Made by a program: the position numbers and the translations under genes. A DNA stretch of 64,000 nt from Dolomedes plantarius (Eukaryota; Arthropoda; Arachnida; Araneae; Dolomedidae). Location: positions 59,182,119-59,246,118 of the forward strand of contig OU015501.1 of the NCBI GenBank assembly GCA_907164885.2, in the 5' to 3' direction. Of the stretch, positions 25,501 to 39,583 are shown piece by piece. Position 1 is the stretch's first letter, and each line of letters begins with the position of its first letter. The notes below the pieces were generated by a model that was given only the letters and a program-made list of their open reading frames with translations, made no database searches and was not told the DNA's origin.

Positions 25501-26630
25501 ACCATATGTTAAGAAGGTAGAATCCATATTTGCATGATATTAGTTTTAATTACACAGGAAAAATAAGAATTTATTTCCTACATAGAAAAGTTAAACATGC
25601 ACACACCTAAAAAATTACTCATTTTTTTTGCATATACTAAAGTTTCACTGATTTGGAAAATAAATACAATTATTAGTAAGCAAAAAACTATTTTAATATA
25701 TTTTAATTAAGTGCTATCTGACAGATACACATCTAATAAACTTCTGATGATAAGTCATAATAGGAATTAAATTTTAAAAAAGGAAGATTTAGTAAATGAA
25801 TTTGTAAAATGTTTTTTTTATAAAAAAAACCAAAGTATTTAATATGATCTTGAAAGGATATTAAAGTCCACTGTAAATCTACTAAGTTAACAAGATGATT
25901 TCGACAAGCTGCAAGAACATTTGATTTCCGTTGAGCACCACAAATATCCAAGAATTTGTCATATCCTGAGAGCGGGCATCTTTCAACAGAAACAGGAATA
26001 CGGCATATGTCATGAGCCTCTATCAATATCCTTTTATTAGACGCATACTGTACTTCCATTTCATGTGTAGTTGAGTTAAGTATATCAAGGACTAGATAAC
26101 AATGAGTAGGTCTGAAATACGGAAAAATATTCATGATTTACAATTAAAACAATAAAGTAATAATTCAAACTATAAAAGTATTTAGAACAGACATCACTTA
26201 TGCCAATATAGCCAAAAATTTAAAAAATATTTGAAGTGATAACAAATAATTGAAGTGAAAAAATATTTGAAGTGTGTTATCACTTCAAATATTTTTTAAA
26301 TTTTTGGCTATATTTGCATAAGTGATTCAAAATTTAAACTAAAACAAAAAACTAAACTAAAACAAAACTATTCAAAACTTCTACTAAAAACTACATATCT
26401 TAAAATGTTGGAATATGATAAACATTCATAATTTAAAAAAATATGATTTAATTTGAAAAACTCAATAATGTTTTGTTTTATTGCAAATATGAGGAATTCA
26501 TGACAGTTGGATATATATAAACAATTAAGCTAACTTTTACAATTTATCCTTAAAGAATTGCATTCACATGCAAATTAATACTATAGAAAGTATTATTTGA
26601 AAACAGATTATCAAATTCCAGAAATGTAAA

Positions 26631-26693
<63 letters not shown>

Positions 26694-29600
26694 GCCAACA
26701 TTGCCAAAAGCTTTTCAGGAGCAAATACAAAAAATTTCGCGAGTTTTGAGGAGCATTTCAGGAGCACACTACCAAGTTGATAATTTTAAAATGTTTTTAT
26801 ACACATACATATATGTGAGTGTGTACAAACTTGTAATTAAAAAAACAATGAATTTTAGAAAAAAATTATAAATTATTTTTCTTCAAAACTAGTTTTTTTT
26901 AGCAATTTTCAGATTACACAATAAGACTAATTGCATTCAAAATGTTCACAGTGTACATATAAAGTTTTAAGAGTAAATTTGTACAAAATCAAAATGTAAA
27001 GTCTTACTTCCTAGCCTTCAACATACATTCATAAGTTTATAAGCACAAGGGAGTTGGAATTACAGATTCTTAATTAAGCAAAGCAAGTTGAGATATCACA
27101 GTAATATATGATTTCAATTACCTTTTGGTAGGTTTGCTACTATAGACTTTAAAAAAATGAATCAAAACTTTGTTGGCACAATAATTTTACCAAATTTTAT
27201 TTTATTTTCACTAATATTATAAAAAAATATGTAAATAAATAGAATTTCTATTAAAAAATTTAGTAACCATGTGCACACAGCTAATTATTGTTTCTTTAAT
27301 GCTTGATAACTTGCTTTTTCTGATTAATAGCTTTCGGTTTTCTAGAGTAAACTAAGATTTATGCGGGGCATCCGGAGTTAACACGAATTTCCGGAGATGC
27401 TCCAGAAGACCCGGAGCAGTTGGCAGGTATGTATATATATACACACACACATATGAGCATTGAAGCGAATTATGAGTGTAATGAAAGAATTTCAAGAGGT
27501 TTAATTACCCCTGGAAGGCGGCCAGCTAATTTCAGGCAAGTTATTATGAAATGATATTGGTCAATTCCTTCACTAAAATTTATTGATTCCAATATAAATG
27601 TCTAAAGCCCAATCAATTTACAGCTTAGTACAGAACATCATAATTTGCAGATTTCATTATTATCTGAAAATTTTCCTTCAGCATATGTTAAATGCTTTGC
27701 CATAATATTTAACATTATCCAGTTACATCAAAGCAGTAAGAAATAAATTAAGCTCTTTTGGAAATACAAATTTCAATGAATAAATGATTAGGTGGCAATA
27801 CAAATTATAGTGACAACATGCCTGTTAAAAGTTACTTTTTAAATCTAAAAACAAAAAACTACTGATATTTATCACAGCCATCAAGACTAATAATTCCATT
27901 GACCAATTGGCAAAGCACTGTGGAATAATAAATATTTAATTAATACTAAACAAGCAAACAGCTAGCCATGTCCTCTAATAAGACAAAATCATGTTATGGA
28001 TATGCTCTTTACCCGACATTAATGCTTTTAATGTGACATAATATAAATTACAAAAAAAAAAAAAAAAAAAGACAAGTTATCAGATTTCATAAATAAAATT
28101 TCAGACTTACATTTCTGAATGAAGCACATCCCACTTTGTTATCACAACTGAAGGCAGAACTTCAACAGTCAATGAAATAGCACACTGACGGCAATATCCA
28201 GCAATCATGCCGGGACCACCAGAGTATTGTATTTGAAGCACAGCTTCAATAACCTAATGGAGAGAGAAATTGTGAGCTGATTAATCATGACAGAAAATAA
28301 GAATCATTTAAACATACCTGAAATAAGACTAAACATAATCCATAGTAATAATAACCAATTATACATTATCTATAAAATTCATGTTAAATAAAATGAAGGC
28401 ATATTAGGAATATACTGCATAATGCCTTTATACGAACTTTTAAAATCATCAAATAGGCTGTAAAATTTATAACAAGACTATTTTAGTACTTTTGGTGGGA
28501 AAGGCTCAGGACTACATATTGGTTGAGGCTTACGCCTACTTGGTGTTCCACTAAATGAAGAAGTAGATGATGATCGAGATCCTTTAGAACCAGCCGAATG
28601 AAATTCATTACAATCTAAAATAAGAAATATTACTCAACAAATAAATACACAAATTTAGAGAACAATATCTATAGAGTAAATTAAGATAAACATGTTTTAA
28701 AACTGAACAGCAATTAAATGAATGATCATGCTTATGAAGTTGAAAAAAGAACACTCTGCTCTAACAACAGACATACAGATTACTATAACTTCTTAAAATT
28801 CAGCAATTTAAAATTATATGAACATATTTATATAAAAAAATTTCAAACATGAAAAACATCTTTTTTTTTAAGAAAAAGTCTGTAGTCAGTCATCTACAAA
28901 TTATACACTTAACCCTTCAGCGGGCAACATTTTCGTAATTTAGAATGGTTTGTTTTTACATGTACGGTTTAAATGTTCTAAGCAGTTTCTATTTATAGCT
29001 ACATCCTTTCTAATGCAGATATGATTTCCTGACCCTTCTATTCCTTTCCCTTCATTGTTAGTTATGATTTAACCGTGATAAACCAGCGATTATACTGGAT
29101 TACAACACGACAAAAGCAGGAGTTGATGCAGTCGATCCAATGTGCAGCTATTACACGGTATCCCACCTATCACGAAGATGGACAATCTCATTGTTTTTTA
29201 GGTTTCTGGACCTAACAGGAATCCAATAGCAAGTTGTTCTTAGATTCAATTAACCAGACAGTTTTAAAATAAGGTGGTTGTATCTGTATTCATTGACCTA
29301 TAATCAATATTATCAACATTTTATATGTTGTCATAAAACACAGAATTACTACTTTCAATTTGAAAAAAAAAATTTATTACAAAAGGAATAATCAAGGTTG
29401 AAAGAGACATTGCATTTTGTGCCATGCACACCTGCTAGTGTTCCAAAAATTGGCACGCCTGCTGAAGGGTTAAATAACAAAGAATTAAACTAAAGCCTGA
29501 TTCAACTATTTGTAATATAATATCTTCCTTCCACATTTGAAACAGAACAAACTACATATGAACCATTCAAAGTTCCAATGCATGTAAATTGCCATTTAGT

Positions 29601-32600
29601 CTCATAAGCACCTAATTGCTCTTAATATTCAGAAAGGAAAAAGTATTTTTTGCTATTTTAACAGATTATGAAAGAAATATCCTATAAATTTAATTTTTAA
29701 CAAGAGATTAATAAATTACTTTAATATGACTATCCCAAATAAACCCTGCAGAATATGGAAAAATTCTACGTTTAAATTCCGTATTTAAAACTGAAACAGC
29801 ATTCATAAAATTTGCAGATACATTAAGCAGACAAAATGTTTGTGCAAGATATTGCATTACAAATGATATCAGATGTTAAAGAGACTGGAGAAACATGGTC
29901 TCAAATTTTAGGCAACATTCTGTCACAATATCCTTATGCAATATGTCTTTGACATTTTTTTAAATTTTGCATTATAATTAATGCTAAAGCAGAAGCTTTT
30001 CTACTTTTCAACTCTTATTTCTATTTAGATCATTTATCTACATGCACTATTATACACCATAAAATATAAAGCTGCTTCGAAAGTAAAATGAAGTATTATA
30101 TTGCATTTATGTAAGAATTTTACTAATTTTTTGTCCCACTGAAAACTCTATAAAATTTATTCAGGTTAGCCAAAAATTACATCACTTACAAATTTTAAAA
30201 TAGTTTGAAACCAACTGCATATCACAGCATTACACTGAAAAACAAACACAAAAAGTTAACTACCTGGCTTCAACTTCATTGGATTGACAAAATCACCAAT
30301 AGCATTTATGTACAATGTAAAGCTAGCAGAACAGCCAACAGCTATAGGCAACTGTGTGTCAAGATTTTCCTTGCTCCAAGTGAAAAATGCAGATTCTTTT
30401 TCTAAAATTATATAGTCAATAAAAACTCAATATTATAATACACATCACTTTGCTAATCAACAACAACTTATAAAAGGATATATATTTACCTTTATTTAAC
30501 TTAGAATGCAAGCTAATATCAACTCGTTCAACAATATCTTTCCCAATGTTTATAAGCGTTACAGTACATTCTTGACTGCAAAAACAATTTTAGATGTTGA
30601 GTGTTAAAGAAACAAAATTTTTTAAATCTGCATGTTTGTATAAAATACTATAACACAAATCTCTTACAATATGATATACTTATCAGTAGCAACATGAGAT
30701 AAAAGAAAACAATTTCACAACACTGCTTTATTTAAAGTTAAGACATTCATAATTCAAGATAAGGAATGATACCAAAAACTTGTAATGCTTTTAATAAATT
30801 ACAGTTGACAATTAGTAGATACATAAAAGGTCCATTAAGACTATAAAAAATCATTTGCCAAGATAAAATGAGTAAAAGTTTATGAAATATTTTAGAAGAT
30901 CTAACCTTTCACCAGAATACATAGTAGCAGTGGCACTTGCAACAACATAACTAGTATCGCCAAGAGATGAAAACATGGAAGCTTTTGGAAGTGAAGTAGA
31001 TACTTGAATTTGAGGTAAGCGTGGAATGACATCCACAGCAAAATACGGTTTCTTAATAGCAGGAATATCTCTTAAACGACAGTTACTCTTTACTCCCAAA
31101 ACATGTGTAGCATACCCTATCAGAAGAATATTAAAACAGAAAGTTATAAATATGGCATAATATTCACATTTTATGGGCAACAAATAAAACATATGAAATT
31201 CGAAAATGGCATAAGGCCAAAAATAAATTACCTAAAATCTGTAGTTCACCAGAACTTAGAGGTGTACCTAGGAGATTCACTGGATATGGCCCTGATTCGG
31301 CAGGTAAAGAAAGGCAGGCAGGGAAGCTCTCAAATGGGATACTGTCTGCTAATAGGCCCTAACAAAGAAAAAGAAAATCATTTAAGAAACAGAGTTCACT
31401 ACCGTTTTAACCCTTTCGAAGCGAACATCACGTATACGTGACAGCAGCTCTCTGCGTTTCTGGCCAAACATCACCTATACGTGTCAGTAGTTCAGAACAT
31501 TTTATTAGTTAATTTTTGGGGCACAAGATGGCACCGCATGTCTATGAAATTTGGAGTACACGTAGTTGGGACCTTCTATTCGAAAACAAGACTAGTATGA
31601 ATCACATACTGTCTATCGTTTTATGTAAACAAATGGAGGAAGGGATGTATTGCGTTTGGCTGTCAGCGGGTAGGGCATTTAAACTTTGCATGTGGTCTTT
31701 GTTTACGAGATATCTTTGTTTATTTTTCTTTTGTGGTGGGATTGTAGCATTGGGTATATGGGTTTTGAGTCAGAATCAGATCCTGTTGCAGTGAGATTTC
31801 TTTCCTTTGATGATTTAATATGGAGAAAAGGAGAAAATATTTAACAGAAGACGAAATTTCTGAATTGATAAGAAATGTGTCTGAAACTGAAAGTGATTAT
31901 GAAAGTAGTGACAGTGATACAAAAATCTCGTTGGGTGAATCTGTTTATTTGGAACACCGAGATCAGAGTGATGATGAAGATATATCAGACATTTCTATTC
32001 TAAGTATATCGTGGGGCGGTACTTCTTTGTGGTCTCCTCACGTAAGGGATTTAACTCTACTAACATTTACAGCGGCATGCGGAATAAAAGTCGATGATGC
32101 TGTATCAAATGAATTGGATTATTTCAGATTTTTTTTTGATGAAACTGTAATGGATTTAATAACTAAATTAATGTGTATTATATTATACTAACCAAATTAA
32201 TACGTATGAGAGAGGTACATAATTCCGAAAAGTGAACAGAGTTCATCCTCGAAGTATTTTTGCCTGTAACTAAAGAAGAAATGTTTGTTTAATTTGCTTT
32301 GACAATTTTAATGGGTATCATAAAAAAAACCGAAAATTAAGATCTACTACTCAACGAATCCCATGATTGCAACACCTTTTTTCAGTAAGGTTATGAGTCG
32401 GGACCAACGCATCGAAATTCTTCGATACTTGCATTTCACTTCTTCTGATGCCAAAAAGATTAAATCTAAAAAAGGTTTAATTTTTTCAATCATTCAAAAC
32501 TTTCAGAGTTCATGATATATTATTGATATATTCCTGATAGGAATATATCAGTTGATGAAAGTCTCTTACTGTGGAAAGGGAAAGTAGGATTTCTACATTA

Positions 32601-35600
32601 TGTCCCAGCGAAAAATATTTTAAACTGTATAACAAAAATTTTTTAGTGGAAAAATAATAAAAGAGTGTGTAAGTAACCCATATATAGCTTAAATAAATAG
32701 ATTTGTTTGTAAATGTTACTATTTTGGAATTTTTCGTAGGCTTAGCGCTTAAAAGTCTGCCGCCCTAGAGGGAACGCTCACGAGAAAAACTTCTGGCCTC
32801 AGAGGAAAGCACGTGATCGGAACTGTCGTCACGAAAGGGTTAATTCCCTATTTAGAGTAGTTTCAATTTTTCACCAATTAAAAGGATACTTAATTTCATA
32901 ATTGCCACACCAGAATAATATATTCAGAACAGAAATATTAGCCTATGATATATTAATACAGCTTCATTAAAAATAGTGCAAAAAATCATAAAATTTAAGA
33001 ATAATAATTGCATAAAAAGTATAAGAAGCCCAAACTTCTGAGAATGATGAAAATCATTTGCTAATATTAAATAAATATGAAATCCTCAACATCTCACTAT
33101 AAACATCACTCTATAAACACAGTTAAGAACTATTTATGAATTACTGAACACCAAAAAACAATTTGCTGTATAGATAATAGTTCTAGAAAGTAAATATTTT
33201 CAACAAAATATATGAAACCAGAGAATATTGTATACTTTTTGAATTACTACAAAATAAATTTCCTTTGTGATTACTTGAATTTCATGAAAAATTATTTCAA
33301 GTGTATTAAAAATGTTTTGACTAGTAATACAAATCAGCCATAAAATATAATTCAGGAAACTAAGCATCCTGTTGTTATGACTTACATCTGCATTCATTTA
33401 TACTTTTAAAAACTATTTCAAAAATGAGTATCAAGCAATTTTAAGCAACAACTCAGTTAAAATAAAAGTTATGAGTAATGTATTAAATTTGATTATTCAC
33501 ACATACTAATTTAAAGTACTTTTATGCAAAGAATGTAAAAAAATACACATAATGAGCGACAAGAGATATATTTATAACACATACCATATGAGTAACTTTC
33601 AATTCAAATGGTAAAGGATTGAATACTTGCAATGCTACTTCACATACATCTCCTTCTACCCATTTAAAATCTAGAGTAAAATTTTAAAAACATCAGCACT
33701 ACATTTGAACAAAAGTAAACTACATAGAATTAGTTATTTTGTGTTATATTTATTTTCATGTCATACACACAAAAATATTTTACAAGAGTATGCTTAGTAA
33801 TATCAATTTTGAGCAGCAACCCTTTCTTAGATAAGCATTAGAAAGGCCTTCCAACCTTTCTTTTGTTTACTTCCAGTTATTTTAGCATGAGAACAAAATT
33901 CTAAGTTCAATCAAAGTTTATAGATTTATAACTGTGAGAGGAAAAAACACAAAACACCATCAGGAATTGCAATTTTTTAAACACAGAAAATAACATGCAT
34001 GTTTAAAAAGGGAGCAAGAGGTTAAAACAAGAATTTAGAAACATATAATTAACTAGATTAAATAACTAGATTTTTATTTGTAAAAATATGAAAATAGTTA
34101 ATATATTAACTATATATAATCATTACCTATTTTACTATTTTCTTTTGGTGACCTCTCTCGATCTCTTGGTATAGGCGAATATATAAATATAGATTCTTGG
34201 TCACTTTTGAACTCATTTGTTATCATTTTCACAGGTCTCAAATGAGGAGCAAGATTCTGAAGCTTGAATGTCCTAATATATGTAATATATACATAAGAAA
34301 ATTTATAAAGTCATTTTAAAAGGCTATTTCCCAATCATAACTTAATTATTATTATTTTAGGAAATAAAAGAATGTTTTTTTTATAAAAAGAATAAATAAA
34401 TAAGCTTCAGGAATAATTATTTGATTTTCACCTACACATACATGTGTTAGAAAAATAATTTTAAATACAGAAATTAATCAAAAAATAATTTTAACCCTTC
34501 AGCGGGTGTGCACGTGTACAAAGTGCAACATTTTTGAATGACTTGTTTTAACATGTAAGGTTTTAATGTTCTAAGCAGTTTCTATTTATAACTACACTAA
34601 TGCTTCTAATGCAGGTCTGATTTTCTGACCCCTGTATTCCTTTCCATCCATTGTTAGTCATGATTTAACCGTGGTAAACCAGCGATTATACTGGATTACA
34701 ATACCACTAAAGCAGGAGTTCATGTAGTCGATCCAATGTGCAGCTATTACACAGTATCCTGCATATAAGAAGATAGACAATCTTAATGTTTTATCAATCT
34801 TAATGTTTTTTTAGGTGTTAGGACATAATAGGAATCAATTAACAAGTTGTCCTTAGACCCAATAAACCAGATAGTTTTTAAATAAGTTGATTGTATCTGC
34901 ATTCTTCGGCCTTTAATTATAAATATATCTCAATATTATCAACATTTTATATCGTAAAAAAAGGCAGAATTATTTTAAGTTTGAAAAAAAAGTTTATTAC
35001 AAAAGGAATAATAAAGGTTGAAAGAGATGTTGTACTTTGTGCCATGCGTGACTGCTGAAGGGTTAAGGTAAATATAGATTGCATAAAATTTGACATACTT
35101 AACTCGGGGAAGATTTAGCAGGTTCACAGGGGGAATTAGTAAACCATTATCAAGAGCTAGAGGAACTGGAGCACCTTCACATTTTCCTGTAAGCAATTCA
35201 AGCTGATCACAAACTTTTTGCTGGTCTGCAGAACTCAAGTGTGGCAATAGTGTATGGAGAAGAAATGTCATATGTCTAATTAGGAAAATAAAATATTGAA
35301 CTCAAATAAATTTCAAAATTGACACCAATGCAATTCATAAAAATCAATAAATATACAATTACAAAACAGTCACATATGGTTTATTTCGCAGCTGCTATTT
35401 CAAAACCCAAAAATGGAATACATAAAGGCTTTCAGATCCAAGAACAAGAAATAACAGTTCAACTCTTTTTGAAACCGCACTGAATAATAGTACAAATTTT
35501 AAACACATTATAACACATGCACTTTTTTAACCTTTAGATTACGGGGCCCATTTTTCCGATTTCCTCTTTAGAACAGGAATTTTCATACTCCCTTTGTAAA

Positions 35601-35626
35601 AACGGACATTAAGGGGGTTATGTATG

Positions 35627-35671
<45 letters not shown>

Positions 35672-38600
35672 TATATATTCATTCTTGGGCCTGTATTCTT
35701 GAGATACATGCTATACCACCCCATAAGAAAAAGGTTAAGGCAATTCAGTGAGGTCTAAACCTAGAAATAATGCTAGTATTTACAAATATTTCAGTATTTC
35801 ATAAGAGGATTCACATGTCCAACAATTGAATTGCAAAGCCCACTTGAAAGAAATCGTGCAAATTGATGATAATATAAGAAAGTAGAAGGTAGCAATGTAG
35901 CTGCTGCCTTTCCCTAACACTAAGGCAAAAATTGCTTGTTTGATCAGAATTTAATAACAAAAAGTTGAAAGATAGTATCCATAAACAAATATACAGAAAA
36001 TCCTTAACTTTCTTATCAGTTGGCTTTCAAACCAACTGATAAAATTTTTTCATAACTGTTTTACTTGGAATTTATTTACAACTAGCCGGGCATGGCTTCG
36101 GCTAGCTATGCTCAAACCATCCGTCCACCAGATGACAGCTTGGAAACAGTAAGATCATAAAAATTCCTTTAAAATGAAATCTTTTTTTAATCTGTACCTC
36201 CATTTTCTGATTTTTGGCAAATTTTTAAAGATTAATTTTTAGAATTTAATTTATTAAATGCTGATCATGTGATTTCTTTTTCTGGTACTTTAAGTTAATT
36301 TATCATCACGTTCATAACAATGAAATAGACCCCAAAAAAATTTTTTTTCTTGCTAATGCGGCAGATGATTGGACATTATCCAAAAAAATATTAAAATATA
36401 GTAAAAGAAATGTTCCTCAAACTCTACTATATTAACTGTACTATATTCTTTAGTATGTTCTACTAGATTTAATTTGAATATTTTCTTCTACATTATTTTT
36501 CCATAAAAATATCCATTACCATTTCTTTATAAATATATATATTTTTTTTTTTTTGGCATTAATTGCATGCATTGACCGTTGTATTTAATTTGAATGTACT
36601 CCGTAGCGAAGCACGCGTATTCAGCTAGTTAGCTGATAAAAATATAAAATACAGTTAAATATCTGTTTTATGCATGGATAATTATTTTTAGATATTTAAT
36701 AAATTTGAATTTTTTATTTCACAAAAATATTTTAAGCATTCCACACTATACTATCTGAAATAAAATATACAGTTCAAAGAAGGTATTATCCTGTGCACAA
36801 TCATTTCAATTCATAACAAATCTGAATACAACACCTTTTAAGGGATAATTCAGATCAAAATTAAATTCTAAAAAGGACACTTTTTTAACATTTCATAGAA
36901 ATAGTCATACCTTACAGCTACAGCTTGATTGTTCATTTGCTCAGCTACGCCAACTAAATCAAGCAACATTTGAATCTGGATTCCAGGCCACCCATAGGTA
37001 ATATCTGCAGATATTTTATATGAAATTTAGTTTGCAAATCTTAAGAGGGAAATTTCTTGAAAATCATTTTTTATCTGAAAACACTCAGCTAAGAAGTAGT
37101 AAATATTTTTTTCATCACTAGGGGGAAAAAGTATCTTAAAAAATACTAATCTATATATATAAAACAGTTCTGTACAGTTCCGTAATGCACAGAGCAAATT
37201 ACTGGACCTAAAAGGCTGAAATTTTGCATAGTGATTCTTTTTATAGTGTAGGGATGCACTAAGAAAGATTTTGTGAAGAATTCTTCTTAGATTTTTTAAA
37301 AATCAATTTTTAAGCTGTTTTGTAACATTCTTTAAAGTTTGCATTTAAAATAATAATTTTAGTTTATAAAATTTATATCATAAGACCATAAAAATTCCTT
37401 TAAAACGAAATCTTTTTCAAATCTTTACCTCCATTTTCTGATTTTGGGTGAATTTTTAAAGATTAAATTTTAGAATTTAATTTATTAAATGCTGATCATG
37501 TGGTTTCTTTTCTTTTTGTGATACTTGAAACTAATTTTGCATCACATGCATAACAATGAAATAAGTTGACAAAAAAAAAAAATTTTCTTGCTAATGTGGC
37601 AGACGATTGGGCATTATCCAAAAAAAATATTAAAATACAGTAAAAGAAATGTTCCTCAAAGTGTACTATATTCTTTAGTATGTTCAATTAGATTTAATTT
37701 TAATATTTTCTTTTACATTTTGTCTATAAAAATATCCATTACGATTTTTTTATAAATATATTTTTTGGCATAAATTGTATACATTGACCATTGTATTTAA
37801 TTTGAATGTACTCTGTAGCGAAGCACGGGTATTCATCTAGTTCCTTATATAAATTTAATAAAAATATTTGCAAAAATATATCAAATAATTATTTACCTTT
37901 AGGAAACTCTTTAGCATCCAAAGGCAGCTTAAACCCTCCAAGAGATTCAAGCAGCAAGTAATAGCACTGAAACAATTGCACTTTTAAATAAATAAAGAAA
38001 TTTAAATCATGAGAAAAACTACTTATTTTCAATAAAAAAGGCTTACCTTAGTCCAGTTAGGATCTGGATTTGTTTGAGCAACGCATCGCATTGCAGCAAT
38101 TCTTTTAAAAAAGGATGCTTTTCGGTGAAACCCAATTTCTGTATATACTTGAGCCAATGCATTAAACCTATGCATCTGGAAAATGGAAACCTATTTAGCA
38201 CAAAAAGATAGATAGAAAAAAATTCTTATCTATCAGTTATTACCGTTTAACAATTTATAAAGGTATACAAATATTTCCTTTATAAAGTTGAAAAACAAAT
38301 TATGAAACAAACTGCGTGCAGGATATCTACTATAACCATCCTAACTGTGAAATATTTTTTTAATTTTTATAATTTTTTAAAGTTCATCCAGCTTTCTCAA
38401 AAATAAAAAAGTTTACATCACACAACACTTAGTTTCTAAGAATGGGCTCAGCTGTATGTTTTCTAAAGACTAATAATCTTGAATGATTTTTTTAAAGAAG
38501 AAATTCACTATAAAATGGATTATAATAAAACTATTAATATTTTGAAGACAAGACCTGCCACATCTTCCAAAACCAAGCTGCAAATTGTATACATAAAAAA

Positions 38601-39544
38601 GCAATGGTGGCTAAATAGGTACCTAATGAAAATGTTATGACACATATGTATGAAGGTATGTGTATGTTTATCAGAGAAATAATCAACATGAAAATAAACA
38701 TTGAGAAAATAAATTAAGGAAATTGTAACTATATTTTTCAGAAATTATCTTTTAAAAATCCCTTTATTCTTCTAGAGTTTTCACTGCCAAATGAAGTTTT
38801 ATTCTTTATTAACAGAAACCTTTCATTATCAGAATTAAACTAATATTATAACATTTTTGTATTTTGTACATGAAATACAAAAAGTTATAAAAACTAATAA
38901 TTACTACTGTAAGTATTAATATTCGACAATTTTATCTTATTTTCATCTGTTTAAGTATAATGTATTTAAAGAAAAAATTTAATATTTTACAGCACTATAA
39001 AAATTGATACCTGTAAATGAAGACATGGAATGATCCAAAGAAAGTTTTCTCTTTCACACAGTAGATAATAATGAAACATGATTTTTAAAATATGTACACA
39101 AAAAAATGCACTAAATAACTACATTCCTAAGTGCAATGCAAGGAAATTAAAATTTTTCATGAAACACACATTGAAAAATGTAAGCATAAAAATATAATTA
39201 AAGTACTAAGTACTTAAATATATATATATATATGAAATGTCCGGAATGGCCTCTCATGAAATAAGAGCATACATTGTGGAAGGAAAATAATAAAATCAGC
39301 TTCAGGAACAAACTAATTTATTAAACAGTAAAGCAAAACATCTTACTCGCTTCGAGCCAGTCCAGCGTCTCCCGCAAAGAGCGCCAAAATAGAATTAGGT
39401 CAGAGAGGTTGCCAGAATTGGCAGAGGAAGTTAGTATGTGGGAAGGTGAAGCGTTTACGCCAAGACAAGAAGTACGGGTTACCAGGACAGAGATGAAGTA
39501 CAGAATGGGCGATTATAGGTAGTTAGTAATATCATCACACACAT

Positions 39545-39583
<39 letters not shown>

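Noticed and set aside
25733..25861. Open-frame continuation of exon 20 past TTA ([13 protein letters not shown]...), spliced at GGTTTTTTTT
   Set aside because: The extra residues have no counterpart in the family, the donor is poor, and the AT-AC intron explains the site exactly.
31516..31794. 92-residue open frame starting [15 protein letters not shown]
   Set aside because: It lies inside the piggyBac element upstream of its transposase and has no domain. Treated as non-coding element sequence.
34975..35098. Extension of exon 11 past its donor into [14 protein letters not shown]
   Set aside because: The reading enters the piggyBac MITE. The GTATGT donor and phase with exon 12 give the conserved join LPRVKTFKLQNL.
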